DNA from: JAHEFT01 sp963766195
GTDB lineage: Bacteria; Pseudomonadota; Gammaproteobacteria; Xanthomonadales; SZUA-36
Direction: 5' to 3'
NCBI GenBank assembly: GCA_963766195.1
Contig: CAVXYY010000018.1
Span: 62,001 to 126,000, forward strand
Length of the DNA stretch: 64,000 bases
Below, one piece after another: positions 16,947 to 26,858 of the stretch. The notes beneath the pieces were generated by a model, which made no database searches, was not told where the DNA came from, and saw only the letters and a list, made by a program, of their open reading frames with translations. Each line of letters begins with the position of its first letter. The first letter of the stretch is position 1. Position numbers and translations under genes: made by a program.

Positions 16947-18767
16947 ATGAAACGGACTAACACTTCTAATCCGGATTATTTCCACAAGGTAGTCGATTGC
17001 CAATGGGGTTGCCCCGCGCATACCGACGTTCCCGAATACATCCGGTTGATAGCCCAGGGGCGGTTTACTGACGCCTATATGGTCAACCGCGAAAGCAACA
17101 TCTTTCCGGGCATTCTCGGCCGCGTCTGCGACCGGCCCTGCGAGCCGGCATGCCGCCGTGGCCGCATGGATGAAAAACCGGTTGCCATTTGCCGCCTGAA
17201 GCGCGTTGCTGCAGATCACCGGGACGACATAACGGATCGCCTGCCCGTTGCGCCAAAGGAAAAGAACGGCAAGAAAGTCGCCCTGATCGGCGCCGGTCCC
17301 GCATCGCTCTCAGTCGCCAACGACCTGATGCCGCTGGGTTACGAATGTACTATTTTCGAGGCCCAGTCGGTGGCGGGCGGTTTGATGCGATACAACATTC
17401 CAGCCTTCCGCCTGCCCCACAAGGTGCTCAACGAGGAAATTGACTACATTCTCGACATGGGGGTGGAGATCCACTACAACCACCGCATTGAAAGCATGAA
17501 GGAACTGCTGGACCAGGGCTACGATGCCGTGTTTGTCGGCAGCGGGGCGCCGCGGGGCAAGGAACTCAAGCTGCCCGGACGTTACGATACTGAAAACATC
17601 CACATCGGCATCGACTGGCTCGAGTCCGTGGCCTTCGATCACATCAAATCCATCGGTGAGCGTGTTCTGATCATCGGCGTTGGTAACACCGCGATGGATT
17701 GCTGCCGCACTTCCCTGCGCCTTGGCGCCAAGGACGTCAAGGTCATGGCGCGCAAGCCCCGCGAATTTTTCAAGGCGTCGGTATGGGAGCTGGAAGACGC
17801 TGAAGAAGAGAACGTCCAGATTGTCGTCAACCATTCACCGAAAGAATTCGTGGTCGAAAAAGGCAAGCTCAAGGGTATGACTTTTGAGTTGATGGAGTAT
17901 GTCATCGAAAACGGCCGCATACAGGACGAGGAAGTAACCGGGGAAGTATTTATTCCCTGCGACGATGTCGTACTGGCAATTGGGCAGGAGAATTCCTTCC
18001 CATGGATTGAAAGAGACCTGGGAATCGACTTCAATCCCTGGGAAGAGCCGATGGTCGATAAAGTCACCTACGAATCAACCCGTAGCGGTGTGTTTTTCGG
18101 TGGTGATTCCGCGTTTGGTCCGAAGAACATCATCTGGGCGGTCGAACACGGTCACCAGGCAGCGATTTCCATTCACCGGCATTGCCAGGGTGAATCCCTG
18201 AAAGACCGGCTGCCTGCCTTGCTGAACCTGCAAAGCCGAAAGATGGGCATGCACGAGTGGAGTTACTCCAACAGCTTCGATCCGGCGGCGCGCCGTAAAA
18301 TGATGCATGTGCCCCTGGAGGCCCGGCTCAAAGAGCTTGGCAAAGAAGTTGAGCTGGGTTTCGACGCGGAACAGGTGGCCCAGGAAGTCGAACGCTGCCT
18401 GAATTGCGACATTCAAACCGTGTTTGCCGATTCTCTGTGTATCGAGTGTGATGCCTGCCTTGATATCTGCCCAACGCAGTGCCTGACCATCACGGCAAAC
18501 GGTGACCGCGACGACCTGGTCAAGCGGCTCAAGGCGCCGGTTTTGGAATACGATCAGCCCCTGTTTGTATCGGACGAACTGAAGCAGACATCGCGGGTGA
18601 TGGTCAAAGACGAAAATTTCTGCATCCATTGCGGTTTGTGCGCCGAGCGTTGCCCGACAGCGGCCTGGGACATGCAGAAATCCCTCATTAATTTTCCCAA
18701 GGCCGCTGGTTACGATGGCGGCAACAACCGTGGTGAACACCCATGTCAACAACGCAAAGCCGGATAA
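16947..18767 (+). CDS. GltD-like FAD oxidoreductase with C-terminal ferredoxin domain, partner of KorAB
   Basis: 606 residues from ATG 16947 (GGTGA ribosome site). The N-terminal region has the Cys set of glutamate-synthase beta-type proteins (C18, C22, C61, C65, C69). GAGPAS at 115-120 binds FAD, and GVGNTAMDCCR near 249 binds NAD(P)H. The C-terminus adds two [4Fe-4S] motifs, CxxCxxCxxxCP at about C498 and C559. It overlaps korA by 25 bp. Best reading: it carries electrons between NAD(P)H and the 2-oxoacid:ferredoxin oxidoreductase encoded next to it, in place of a free ferredoxin and ferredoxin reductase. It is not the GltBD beta subunit, which is at 37387. Confidence 0.85.
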   Translation: MKRTNTSNPDYFHKVVDCQWGCPAHTDVPEYIRLIAQGRFTDAYMVNRESNIFPGILGRVCDRPCEPACRRGRMDEKPVAICRLKRVAADHRDDITDRLPVAPKEKNGKKVALIGAGPASLSVANDLMPLGYECTIFEAQSVAGGLMRYNIPAFRLPHKVLNEEIDYILDMGVEIHYNHRIESMKELLDQGYDAVFVGSGAPRGKELKLPGRYDTENIHIGIDWLESVAFDHIKSIGERVLIIGVGNTAMDCCRTSLRLGAKDVKVMARKPREFFKASVWELEDAEEENVQIVVNHSPKEFVVEKGKLKGMTFELMEYVIENGRIQDEEVTGEVFIPCDDVVLAIGQENSFPWIERDLGIDFNPWEEPMVDKVTYESTRSGVFFGGDSAFGPKNIIWAVEHGHQAAISIHRHCQGESLKDRLPALLNLQSRKMGMHEWSYSNSFDPAARRKMMHVPLEARLKELGKEVELGFDAEQVAQEVERCLNCDIQTVFADSLCIECDACLDICPTQCLTITANGDRDDLVKRLKAPVLEYDQPLFVSDELKQTSRVMVKDENFCIHCGLCAERCPTAAWDMQKSLINFPKAAGYDGGNNRGEHPCQQRKAG

Positions 18768-20560
18768 ACGACTTTGTCCTGAAAATTGCCACGGTAAATG
18801 GCACCGGTTCCGCCAGTGCCAACGGGTTGCTGATGAAGGCCCTTTTCCGGATGGGCATACCGGTCACCGGAAAAAACCTGTTTCCATCGAATATCCAGGG
18901 CTTGCCAACGTGGTACGAAATACGCGCAAATCACGCCGGATACATGTCCGCTTCCGGCCGCGTGGACGTGATGGTGGCGATGAATGCGCAGACCTACCAA
19001 AAAGACCTGGATGAGGTCAGCCCCGGCGGTTTCCTGATTTACGACTCCACCTGGCCGCGCGAAACCACGCTGCACCGTCCCGATATCACCGTGCTGGGTG
19101 TGCCGTTGTCCAAGCTGTGTAACGAAGCATTCAGCGTGGCGCGAATCCGTATCCTGATGAAAAACGTGGCCTACGCCGGGGTGCTGGCCGCCTTGATGGA
19201 TATTGATCTGAAGTTGATCAAGGGCCTGTTGGAAGAAACATTCGCGGCCAAGCCCAAGCTGGTCGACAGCAACCTCAAGGCCATCATGCTCGGTTATGAC
19301 TACGCGCGGGAAAACTTCAGCTGTCCCTTGCCTGTGCGTGCAGAAGTCATGGGAGACAACAGCGGGAACATCATGATTACCGGCAACGAGGCGACGGGGC
19401 TCGGCTGTCTTTACGCCGGCGCTACCGTTGGCGCCTGGTATCCGATCACACCGTCCACCGGCGTTATGGACAGCTTCACGATGTATTGTGAGAAGTTCAG
19501 GATCGATCCGGAAACGGGTGACAGGCTCTTCTGTATCATCCAGGCTGAAGATGAACTGGCGGCTGCCGGCATGGTGTTGGGCGCGAACTGGGTCGGAGCA
19601 CGTGCATTCACCCCGACTTCCGGCCCGGGCATCTCTCTGATGAGTGAGTTCATTGGTTTTGCCTATTATGCCGAAATTCCATCGGTGTTCATCGATGTCC
19701 AGCGCGTCGGACCGTCAACCGGCATGCCGACGAGGACCCAGCAGTGTGATGTCCTGCTGTGCGCCTATGCCTCGCACGGTGATACCCGGCACCCGCTCCT
19801 TTTTCCTTCCGATCCGCGCGAGTGCTTTGAAATGGCAGTGGCGGCTTTTGACCTGGCGGAACGGCTGCAAACCCCGGTTTTCATGCTGTCCGACCTGGAT
19901 ATCGGCATGAATGACTGGATGGTTCCCGAACTCAGTTGGGACGACAGCTACCGCCATGACCGGGGAAAGGTTCTGGGTCCGGAGGATCTGGCAAAAATGG
20001 AACGTTTCGTCCGTTACCTGGATGTGGACGGTGACGGCATCACCTACCGTACCCTTCCGGGCGAAGACCCCAAGGGCGCCTATTTCGTGCGCGGGTCAGG
20101 CCACAACCGCTATGGCGCCTATACCGAAAATCCTGACGAATACCAGGACGTGATGGACCGCTTGCTGGTGAAATGGGAAACGGCGAAGACCCTGGTTCCC
20201 AACGCCCTGCTGAGCAAGGCTGAGCGACCGACAAACCTCGGTATCGTCGCTTTTGGCAGTTCCGACGGCGCCGTCATCGAAGCACGTGACAGGCTGGCGG
20301 CGCAGGGCATTCACATGGATTACCTGCGAATCAGGGCCTTTCCATTCACTCAGGAAGTGGTCGAATTCCTGCGCTCCCACGACACGAATTTCGTCGTGGA
20401 ACAGAATCGTGACGGCCAGATGAAGGCACTTTTGATGTTGGAAGCCAATGATATCGCCGACAGACTGGTTTCCATACGGCATTACAACGGGCTGCCCATA
20501 CCCAGCGCATGTGTCGTGCAGGGTGTTATCGCTCACGTCCAAAAGGAGACAGCAGCATGA
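18743..20560 (+). CDS. korA: 2-oxoacid:ferredoxin oxidoreductase, fused gamma-alpha subunit
   Basis: 605 residues. Residues 1 to about 190 are the gamma domain (GTGSASANGLLMKAL for CoA/TPP-side contacts), and the rest is the alpha pyrimidine-binding domain, with the motifs WYPITPSTGVMD, DELAAAGMVLGANWVGARAFTPTSGPG and SVFIDVQRVGPSTGMPT. This fused arrangement is that of 2-oxoglutarate:ferredoxin oxidoreductase (KorA) and some other 2-oxoacid enzymes. It starts 25 bp inside the preceding gene and overlaps korB by 4 bp (ATGA), so all three are coupled. Substrate preference for 2-oxoglutarate is likely but not proven by sequence reading. Confidence 0.87.
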   Translation: MSTTQSRINDFVLKIATVNGTGSASANGLLMKALFRMGIPVTGKNLFPSNIQGLPTWYEIRANHAGYMSASGRVDVMVAMNAQTYQKDLDEVSPGGFLIYDSTWPRETTLHRPDITVLGVPLSKLCNEAFSVARIRILMKNVAYAGVLAALMDIDLKLIKGLLEETFAAKPKLVDSNLKAIMLGYDYARENFSCPLPVRAEVMGDNSGNIMITGNEATGLGCLYAGATVGAWYPITPSTGVMDSFTMYCEKFRIDPETGDRLFCIIQAEDELAAAGMVLGANWVGARAFTPTSGPGISLMSEFIGFAYYAEIPSVFIDVQRVGPSTGMPTRTQQCDVLLCAYASHGDTRHPLLFPSDPRECFEMAVAAFDLAERLQTPVFMLSDLDIGMNDWMVPELSWDDSYRHDRGKVLGPEDLAKMERFVRYLDVDGDGITYRTLPGEDPKGAYFVRGSGHNRYGAYTENPDEYQDVMDRLLVKWETAKTLVPNALLSKAERPTNLGIVAFGSSDGAVIEARDRLAAQGIHMDYLRIRAFPFTQEVVEFLRSHDTNFVVEQNRDGQMKALLMLEANDIADRLVSIRHYNGLPIPSACVVQGVIAHVQKETAA

Positions 20561-21609
20561 CGTACGCCAGGCCAAAAATTGATTTACCCGGCCAGAAAGT
20601 CAATGCGCTCGGGCTGGCCCAGCGGGATTACGAGGGCGCCTTGTCGACGTTGTGCGCGGGCTGTGGCCACGATTCGATCACTGCTGCACTGGTTCAGGCC
20701 CTGTGGGAAATGTCGATCGCGCCCGAACAGCTGATCAAGATGTCGGGCATCGGTTGTTCGTCCAAGACCCCGGCCTATTTCGTCCATGGAGCGCACGGTT
20801 TCAATTCGGTTCACGGTCGTATGCCCTCGGTGGCCACCGGGGCGCTTGCAGGAAATCGCAACCTGATCGGAATTGGCGTGTCTGGTGACGGCGATTCCCT
20901 GTCGATCGGCTTTGGACAGTTTGGTCACGTGATCCGCCGGAACGTGAACATGCTCTACCTGATCGAGAACAACGGCGTTTACGGCCTGACCAAGGGGCAG
21001 TTTTCAGCATCAGCAGACGCCGGCAGTACGTCGAAAAAAGGCACGGTCAACCAGATGCAGAACATCAATACGGTCGCAACAGCCATATCCATGGGCGCCA
21101 GTTTTGTCGCCCGCAGTTTTTCCGGCGACCGCGAGCAACTGGTGCCGCTGATCAAGGCTGCCATCGCACATCCCGGCTGCGCCGTGGTGGATGTGTTCTC
21201 TCCCTGTGTCACGTTCAACGATCACGAAGGCTCAACCAAGAGTTACGCCTATACCCGCGCGCATAAACACGCCGCCACGGAGACCGACCTGATTCCGCCA
21301 CGCGCTGAAATCAAGGCCAGCTATTATGCGGGTGATGCGCACCCGGTCCGCTTGCACGACGGATCGACCATCCTGTTGAGAAAAGTCGATCCGGACTATG
21401 ACCCGACGCGCCGGAACAATGCGCTGGGTTACCTCGAAAGGCAGCGTACCCGGGGCGAGATTGTCACCGGGCTCCTTTTCATCGACCAGAATGTACCGGA
21501 TATGCACGAGCAGTCCCGCACGGTTGCTACGCCGCTGAAGGACCTGGAGTTTGAAAAGCTCATTCCAGGCAGCAAGGCGATGGCCGAACTGCAAAAAGCA
21601 ATGCGTTGA
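20557..21609 (+). CDS. korB: 2-oxoacid:ferredoxin oxidoreductase, beta (TPP) subunit
   Basis: 350 residues from ATG 20557. A strong AAAAGGAG lies 10 bp upstream and the start overlaps the korA stop, so the longer frame beginning at 20509 is rejected. The TPP-binding signature GDGDSLSIG starts at residue 110 and ends with LIENNGVYGLTKGQ. CAGCGH near residue 32, C69 and a conserved Cys in VDVFSPCVTFN near residue 216 are the usual Cys ligands of the single [4Fe-4S] cluster in short beta subunits. With KorA it makes succinyl-CoA from 2-oxoglutarate or runs in reverse. Confidence 0.88.
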   Translation: MTYARPKIDLPGQKVNALGLAQRDYEGALSTLCAGCGHDSITAALVQALWEMSIAPEQLIKMSGIGCSSKTPAYFVHGAHGFNSVHGRMPSVATGALAGNRNLIGIGVSGDGDSLSIGFGQFGHVIRRNVNMLYLIENNGVYGLTKGQFSASADAGSTSKKGTVNQMQNINTVATAISMGASFVARSFSGDREQLVPLIKAAIAHPGCAVVDVFSPCVTFNDHEGSTKSYAYTRAHKHAATETDLIPPRAEIKASYYAGDAHPVRLHDGSTILLRKVDPDYDPTRRNNALGYLERQRTRGEIVTGLLFIDQNVPDMHEQSRTVATPLKDLEFEKLIPGSKAMAELQKAMR

Positions 21610-21610
21610 G

Positions 21611-21633
21611 AAGTGCTTGGCACTTAAGCACTT
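21611..21633 (+). terminator. Inverted repeat after korB
   Basis: AAGTGCTT (21611-21618) and AAGCACTT (21626-21633) are a perfect 8-bp inverted repeat with a 7-base loop, one base past the korB stop. No U-tract follows, so rho-independent termination is uncertain. Confidence 0.35.
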
Positions 21634-21704
21634 AGCCCTTAGTATTACTTGTTTGGGTCCGCGGTTTTTCCGTGATCCGACCAATGAAATCGTGAGGGTT
21701 CCCC

Positions 21705-23369
21705 ATGTGCTCGATATTCGGCGTCCTGGAAATACGCCAGGACCTCCAGACAGTGCGGAAGCTGGCGCTCCAGCAGTCACGCCTGCTGCGGCATCGCGGC
21801 CCCGACTGGAGCGGTGTTTATACGACTGACAAGGCGGTGCTGGCGCACGAGCGTTTGGCCATTGTCGACGTCAACACCGGCGCCCAGCCGATCCTGAGTG
21901 AAAGCGGCCGTCAGGCTCTGGCCGTCAACGGTGAAATCTACAACCACCTTCCGATCCGCGAAACGTTTGCCGGCCGGTATGCATTCCGCACCGAGTCGGA
22001 TTGCGAAGTCATTCTGCCGCTGTATCTCGAGCACGGGACGGATTTCCTTGAACAGCTGACTGGCATGTACGCTTTCTGCCTGTACGACGAGGACAAGGAC
22101 TTCTGGATGATGGCGCGGGACCCGATTGGCATCATTCCGCTGTACTATGGCTATGATGCAAACGGCCAGTTATTCGTTGCCTCCGAAATGAAGGCCCTGG
22201 TGGACGTGTGCAACCAGGTGCACGAGTTTCCGCCGGGACATTACTGGTGTTCCGGCCAGTCGGCACCCGAAAAGTGGTACCGGCGGGATTGGGAAGACTT
22301 TGACGCGGTCAAGGATGCTGTGACCGATCGGCAAGCCGTGCATGACGCCCTTGAAAGTGCCGTGGTCAGTCACCTGATGACGGACGTGCCGTACGGGGTT
22401 CTGCTTTCCGGCGGCCTGGACTCTTCCATCACCGCCGCCCTGGCCGCCAGGCACGCCGCCATGCGCGTGGAAGACCATGAGCAGAGTCCGGCCTGGTGGC
22501 CGCGACTGCACTCGTTCGCTATCGGCCTGGAAGGTTCCCCTGACCTCGCTGCTGCGCAGAAAGCGGCCGAGCACATCGGCACGGTGCACCATGGCTTTAT
22601 CTTTACCATCCAGGAAGGTCTTGATGCGCTGGAGGAGGTCATTTATCACCTGGAAACCTACGACGTGACGACCATCCGGGCGGCGACCCCGATGTTCCTG
22701 ATGGCGCGCAAGATCCGGGCAATGGGCATCAAGATGGTGCTGTCGGGAGAAGGCGCCGACGAAATTTTCGGTGGCTACCTGTATTTCCACAAGGCGCCGA
22801 ACGCACGTGCGTTTCACGAGGAAACAGTGCGTAAACTGTCCCGCTTGCACAGCTACGATTGCCTGCGCGCCAACAAGTCCATGTCAGCCTGGGGCGTGGA
22901 AGCCCGCGTGCCTTTCCTCGACAAGGAATTCCTCGATGTGGCCATGCGCATCAACCCGGCCGACAAGATGATTACCGAAGGAAAGATCGAGAAACAGATT
23001 TTGCGCGAAGCGTTCAGCTACCTGCTTCCGGAATCCATCGCCTGGCGGCAGAAGGAGCAGTTTTCCGACGGCGTGGGCTACGGCTGGATCGACGCAGTGA
23101 AAGATTTTACCAGGGAGCATGTCAGCGACGCCGAAATGTCCCGGGCGGCGGGGCGGTTTCCGTTCAACACTCCGGTTTCCAAGGAAGCATACTGGTTCAG
23201 GGAAGTGTTTGAAAAGCACTACCCGCTGGCCTCCGCAGCGCAGACGGTTCCCGGCGGGCCAACGGTTGCCTGCAGCACACCTGAAGCCGTACTGTGGGAC
23301 AAGGAACTGCAGCAAATGAACGACCCGTCGGGCCGGGCCATGCGTGCTGTTCACAAGGATGCATACTAG
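21705..23369 (+). CDS. asnB: Asparagine synthetase B (glutamine-hydrolysing)
   Basis: 554 residues, the same length as E. coli AsnB. Cys2 directly after Met is the glutaminase nucleophile. RLAIVD near 50 and NGEIYN at 75-80 line the glutamine site, and SGGLDSS at 235-241 is the ATP pyrophosphatase loop. It makes asparagine from aspartate and glutamine. GAGGG lies 5 bp before the ATG. It is followed 28 bp later by thrA, so asparagine and threonine synthesis, which compete for aspartate, are probably transcribed together. Confidence 0.95.
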   Translation: MCSIFGVLEIRQDLQTVRKLALQQSRLLRHRGPDWSGVYTTDKAVLAHERLAIVDVNTGAQPILSESGRQALAVNGEIYNHLPIRETFAGRYAFRTESDCEVILPLYLEHGTDFLEQLTGMYAFCLYDEDKDFWMMARDPIGIIPLYYGYDANGQLFVASEMKALVDVCNQVHEFPPGHYWCSGQSAPEKWYRRDWEDFDAVKDAVTDRQAVHDALESAVVSHLMTDVPYGVLLSGGLDSSITAALAARHAAMRVEDHEQSPAWWPRLHSFAIGLEGSPDLAAAQKAAEHIGTVHHGFIFTIQEGLDALEEVIYHLETYDVTTIRAATPMFLMARKIRAMGIKMVLSGEGADEIFGGYLYFHKAPNARAFHEETVRKLSRLHSYDCLRANKSMSAWGVEARVPFLDKEFLDVAMRINPADKMITEGKIEKQILREAFSYLLPESIAWRQKEQFSDGVGYGWIDAVKDFTREHVSDAEMSRAAGRFPFNTPVSKEAYWFREVFEKHYPLASAAQTVPGGPTVACSTPEAVLWDKELQQMNDPSGRAMRAVHKDAY

Positions 23370-23397
23370 TGTCCTGTAATTAGAGGGAGCTTTGTAC

Positions 23398-25878
23398 GTG
23401 GGTGATATTCAACAAGGGGCCAGGAAACAACTGGTTCAGAAATTTGGCGGGACCTCGCTGGCCGACCTGGTGGGGTTCGAAGCCAGCGCGGACGTGATCG
23501 GTCGTTACACGGATCAGTACCAGGTCATCGTCCTGCTGTCCGCTGTCAAGGGCGTGACGGACCTGCTGCTGGCTGCGATCGACACGGCCGTCGAGGGCGG
23601 AGACGGCGCAGCGCACCTTGAAGAAGCGATTGACCGCGAGCGGTCCATTGTCAGGGACATGGCGGCTAAAGGTATCGCAACCCCGTTGGGTAGCGCCTTC
23701 CTGGAAGAACAACACGCCGTGCTCTCGCGCCGCGTCGAGGGTATCAGGCTATTGGGCCAGTGCCCGGATGAAACCCGTGCCAGGATCCTGGCCAGTGGCG
23801 AAGGTTTCAGCAGCCGCCTGATGGTGGACCTGTTAAACCACCAGGGCTTCAAGGCGCAATGGTCGGACACCGACGTGCTGCCCCTGGCCAACGAAAGCTG
23901 GCTGGATTCCCTGGTCGATATCGAGGCCGCCGCCCCGTTGCTGAAGGAGCGGTTCGCTGCCGCCAGCCAGGTCATCGTGTTGCCCGGTTTCTATGGCCGC
24001 AATGCCCGCGGCGACATCCAGCTGCTCGGACGCAACGGCACCGATTATTCGGCCGCGGCGATCGCCGCCGCGATCGAAGCTGGCCTGTGCCAGATATGGA
24101 AGGACGTGGACGGCTTCTTTACCGCGGACCCGCGCATTGTCAGCAATGCCCGTTGCCTCGACGAAGTCAGTTACGACGAAGCCATGGAGCTGACCTATTT
24201 TGGCGCCAAGGTGATCTCGGCCAAGGCGCTGGCGCCGCTGGCAGCCAATAACATACCGTGCGAAGTGCGCAATACCTACGACCCGTCCAAGCCCGGAACC
24301 CTGGTGCACAGTGAAGCCAAACGGTCCCACGTGGTTCGCGGCATCTCCCACCTGCAGGACGTTTCTTCGATCACCCTGCAGGGTGGCGGACTGCGGGGCA
24401 GGGTAGGTATTGCACGCCGCGTAATGGATGCTTTGGCCAGCGAATCGATTTCCATCCTGTTGATCGTGCAATCGTCATCCGAATACAGCATCACTCTGTG
24501 CGTGCGCCAGGCGGACGAGGCAAAAGCGCGAAAAGCGCTCGAGGAGGAATTTCACTTCGAGCGCCTGCACGGGCTGATCGAAGAAATCGGCGTGCAGAGC
24601 AACCGGGCCGTGGTTTCACTGGTCGGTGAGGGCATGAAGCACTACCGCGGTATTGCCGCCCGGTTCCTGACGGCTATTTCCTCGGCTGGCGTGAACGTGG
24701 AAGTCATCGCCCAGGGTTCAACCGAGTGCGCGATCGCGGTAGTGGTTCGCGGCGAGGACGCCCAACCGGCGACGCGTGCATGCCATACGGCATTTTTCAG
24801 CCATTCTTCGCACATCGATGTGATCCTCATGGGCTGCGGCAACGTCGGTGCGGAGCTTCTCGACCAGTTCCAACGCCAGGCCAAAACCCTGGTTGACCAT
24901 CACGTGGATCTGCGTGTCAGGGCGATTGCCAACAGCGAACGGCTGCTGGTCGCCAGTGATGTCGTGGATCTTTCCTGCTGGAAACAGGCATTGGAAACAC
25001 AGGGCCAGCCCTGGACCATCCAGGACGTCATCGATATCCGTAAAAAGCTCGGCCTGCTCAGCCCGACCATCGTCGATTGCACTACGGATCAGAAGCTTGC
25101 GCTCGAATACGTCAATCTGCTGGATAACGGGTTCAACATCGTTGCTGCGAACAAGAAAGCAAATACTTCCAGTTATGACTATTACGCGGCCATGCGGCAG
25201 GCCGAGCGCCGCAACTTCCGCAAATTCCTTTACGAAACAAACGTGGCAGCGGGCCTGCCCTTCATCGATACCCTGCAGGGCCTGATCCGTTCGGGTGATG
25301 AGTTGAGAACGTTCGAGGGCATTCTGTCCGGCTCGCTGTCGATGATTTTCGGCTTGCTGGAAGACGGCGTACCGTTGTCTTCCGCGGTGGCGAAAGCGAT
25401 GGAGCTGGGTTACACGGAACCGGACCCGCGTGACGACCTGTCCGGCATGGATGTGGCCAGAAAGCTGTTGATCATCGCCCGTGAAGTCGGGTTGAAACTC
25501 GAACTCGATGACATCGCCGTGGAGCCGGTGGTACCGATGGAAGTTGTCGGTCACGTAGACCGGTCACAGTTGATTGACACGTTGCGGTCGCTGGATGAAT
25601 CTTTTTCAGCGCGGATTGCACAGGCAGCCGGTAGTGACCGGGTGCTGCGTTATGTCGCGCGGCTGGAAGAGGGAAATTGCCGGGTGTCGATCGAGGAAGT
25701 TCCCCGCAGCAAGCCCCTCGGCGCCGTTCGTGATGGCGAAAATGCGCTGGTCATTCACACGCATTATTACCAGCCGATTCCAATGGTGCTGAGAGGATAC
25801 GGCGCCGGCGCGGCGGTCACGGCGGCAGGGGTTTTCGGCGATCTGCTGAGAACCGTCTGGCGCCCCCTGGATCGCTGA
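23398..25878 (+). CDS. thrA: Bifunctional aspartokinase/homoserine dehydrogenase I
   Basis: About 826 residues from GTG 23398, chosen because GAGGGAG lies about 8-10 bp upstream; a TTG at 23392 would be too close to it. The aspartokinase domain opens with KFGGTSLAD. Two ACT-type regulatory segments occupy about 305-460. Homoserine dehydrogenase begins with MGCGNVG near residue 478 and carries NKKANT and ETNVAAGLPFIDTL. The enzyme catalyses the first and third steps from aspartate to threonine/methionine and is normally inhibited by threonine. No threonine leader peptide or attenuator fits in the 28 bp upstream. The stop overlaps thrB by one base. Confidence 0.95.
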   Translation: MGDIQQGARKQLVQKFGGTSLADLVGFEASADVIGRYTDQYQVIVLLSAVKGVTDLLLAAIDTAVEGGDGAAHLEEAIDRERSIVRDMAAKGIATPLGSAFLEEQHAVLSRRVEGIRLLGQCPDETRARILASGEGFSSRLMVDLLNHQGFKAQWSDTDVLPLANESWLDSLVDIEAAAPLLKERFAAASQVIVLPGFYGRNARGDIQLLGRNGTDYSAAAIAAAIEAGLCQIWKDVDGFFTADPRIVSNARCLDEVSYDEAMELTYFGAKVISAKALAPLAANNIPCEVRNTYDPSKPGTLVHSEAKRSHVVRGISHLQDVSSITLQGGGLRGRVGIARRVMDALASESISILLIVQSSSEYSITLCVRQADEAKARKALEEEFHFERLHGLIEEIGVQSNRAVVSLVGEGMKHYRGIAARFLTAISSAGVNVEVIAQGSTECAIAVVVRGEDAQPATRACHTAFFSHSSHIDVILMGCGNVGAELLDQFQRQAKTLVDHHVDLRVRAIANSERLLVASDVVDLSCWKQALETQGQPWTIQDVIDIRKKLGLLSPTIVDCTTDQKLALEYVNLLDNGFNIVAANKKANTSSYDYYAAMRQAERRNFRKFLYETNVAAGLPFIDTLQGLIRSGDELRTFEGILSGSLSMIFGLLEDGVPLSSAVAKAMELGYTEPDPRDDLSGMDVARKLLIIAREVGLKLELDDIAVEPVVPMEVVGHVDRSQLIDTLRSLDESFSARIAQAAGSDRVLRYVARLEEGNCRVSIEEVPRSKPLGAVRDGENALVIHTHYYQPIPMVLRGYGAGAAVTAAGVFGDLLRTVWRPLDR

Positions 25879-26858
25879 TGGTCAGTACCCTGTCGGTATA
25901 CGCACCCGCCTCGATCGGCAACCTGTCGGTCGGTTTTGACTCGCTCGGATTGGCCCTTGCGCCGGTCGATGGTTCGCTGCTGGGTGACCGGATCCGGCTC
26001 CGGTCATTCACTGGCGACAAAGACGGGAGCGAGTGGAAGCTGGAACTGCAAGGGCCGTTTGCGGCGGATTTGCCGGCTGATCCGGAACAAAATGTCGTCA
26101 TTTCCTGCTGCCGGGCCTTCCAGGATGCGGCGGCGGAAAAAGGCGTGGAAATCCGTCCGCTGCGGATTCTGCTGGACAAGAGACTGCCGATAGGCAGCGG
26201 CCTGGGTTCGAGCGCGAGCTCGATCGTGGCCGCACTGGAGGCATTGAATCGCTGGCATGATCACTTGCTCAGCAGTCGGGAGCTTTTCCGCCTGATGGCC
26301 CGGATGGAAGGCGGCATCAGCGGTGAAATTCATCTCGATAATGTCGCACCCTGTTTATATGGCGGTTTGCGGCTTTGTCCGCCGGGGGACTACCGGGAAT
26401 ATCCTCTGCCCTGGCCTGCCGCCTGGCGCGCCGTGGTTTGCTGGCCCGGCACCCAGCTCATCACGCGGGAAGCCCGGGCCGTGCTGCCGGAAAAAGTGCC
26501 CAGTAAACTGGCGGTGCGTTTCGGGGCGCAATTTGCCGAGTTTGTGCATGCCCTCCACACGGGAAACGTAAAACGCGCCGCCGAATGCGTGGTGGATCAC
26601 ATTGCCGAGCCACACCGGCGCAAATTGTTACCCGGTTTTGACGAAGCGAAAGCCGCCTTGAGCGGAATCGGCGCGCTGGCCGTGGGTATTTCCGGTTCCG
26701 GACCGACCATCTTCGCACTGGTGGATGACCCGGCGGTCGCCGCAAAAGCCGCAGCCTGGATGGCTGAAAACTACTGCAAAAATGAACAGGGTTTCGTGCA
26801 CATTTGCCGGGCTGATCTTGGCGGAGCGCGCAGCATCAGGATGGAGGGGCCGGGTTAG
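25878..26858 (+). CDS. thrB: Homoserine kinase
   Basis: 326 residues, GHMP kinase family. The phosphate-binding loop PIGSGLGSSASS lies at about 104-115 and the C-terminal GISGSGPTIFAL motif at about 272. It opens with APASIGNLSVGFDSLG, typical of ThrB. It phosphorylates homoserine for threonine synthase. The start codon shares one base with the thrA stop (TGATG) and its stop shares one base with the thrC start (TAGTG), so the three enzymes are translationally coupled. Confidence 0.95.
   Translation: MVSTLSVYAPASIGNLSVGFDSLGLALAPVDGSLLGDRIRLRSFTGDKDGSEWKLELQGPFAADLPADPEQNVVISCCRAFQDAAAEKGVEIRPLRILLDKRLPIGSGLGSSASSIVAALEALNRWHDHLLSSRELFRLMARMEGGISGEIHLDNVAPCLYGGLRLCPPGDYREYPLPWPAAWRAVVCWPGTQLITREARAVLPEKVPSKLAVRFGAQFAEFVHALHTGNVKRAAECVVDHIAEPHRRKLLPGFDEAKAALSGIGALAVGISGSGPTIFALVDDPAVAAKAAAWMAENYCKNEQGFVHICRADLGGARSIRMEGPG

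Noticed and set aside
16947..18767. Second gltD
   Set aside because: It has extra C-terminal ferredoxin motifs and overlaps korA; the true gltD is next to gltB.
23370..23397. Threonine attenuator
   Set aside because: Only 28 bp separate asnB and thrA, too short for a leader peptide and terminator.
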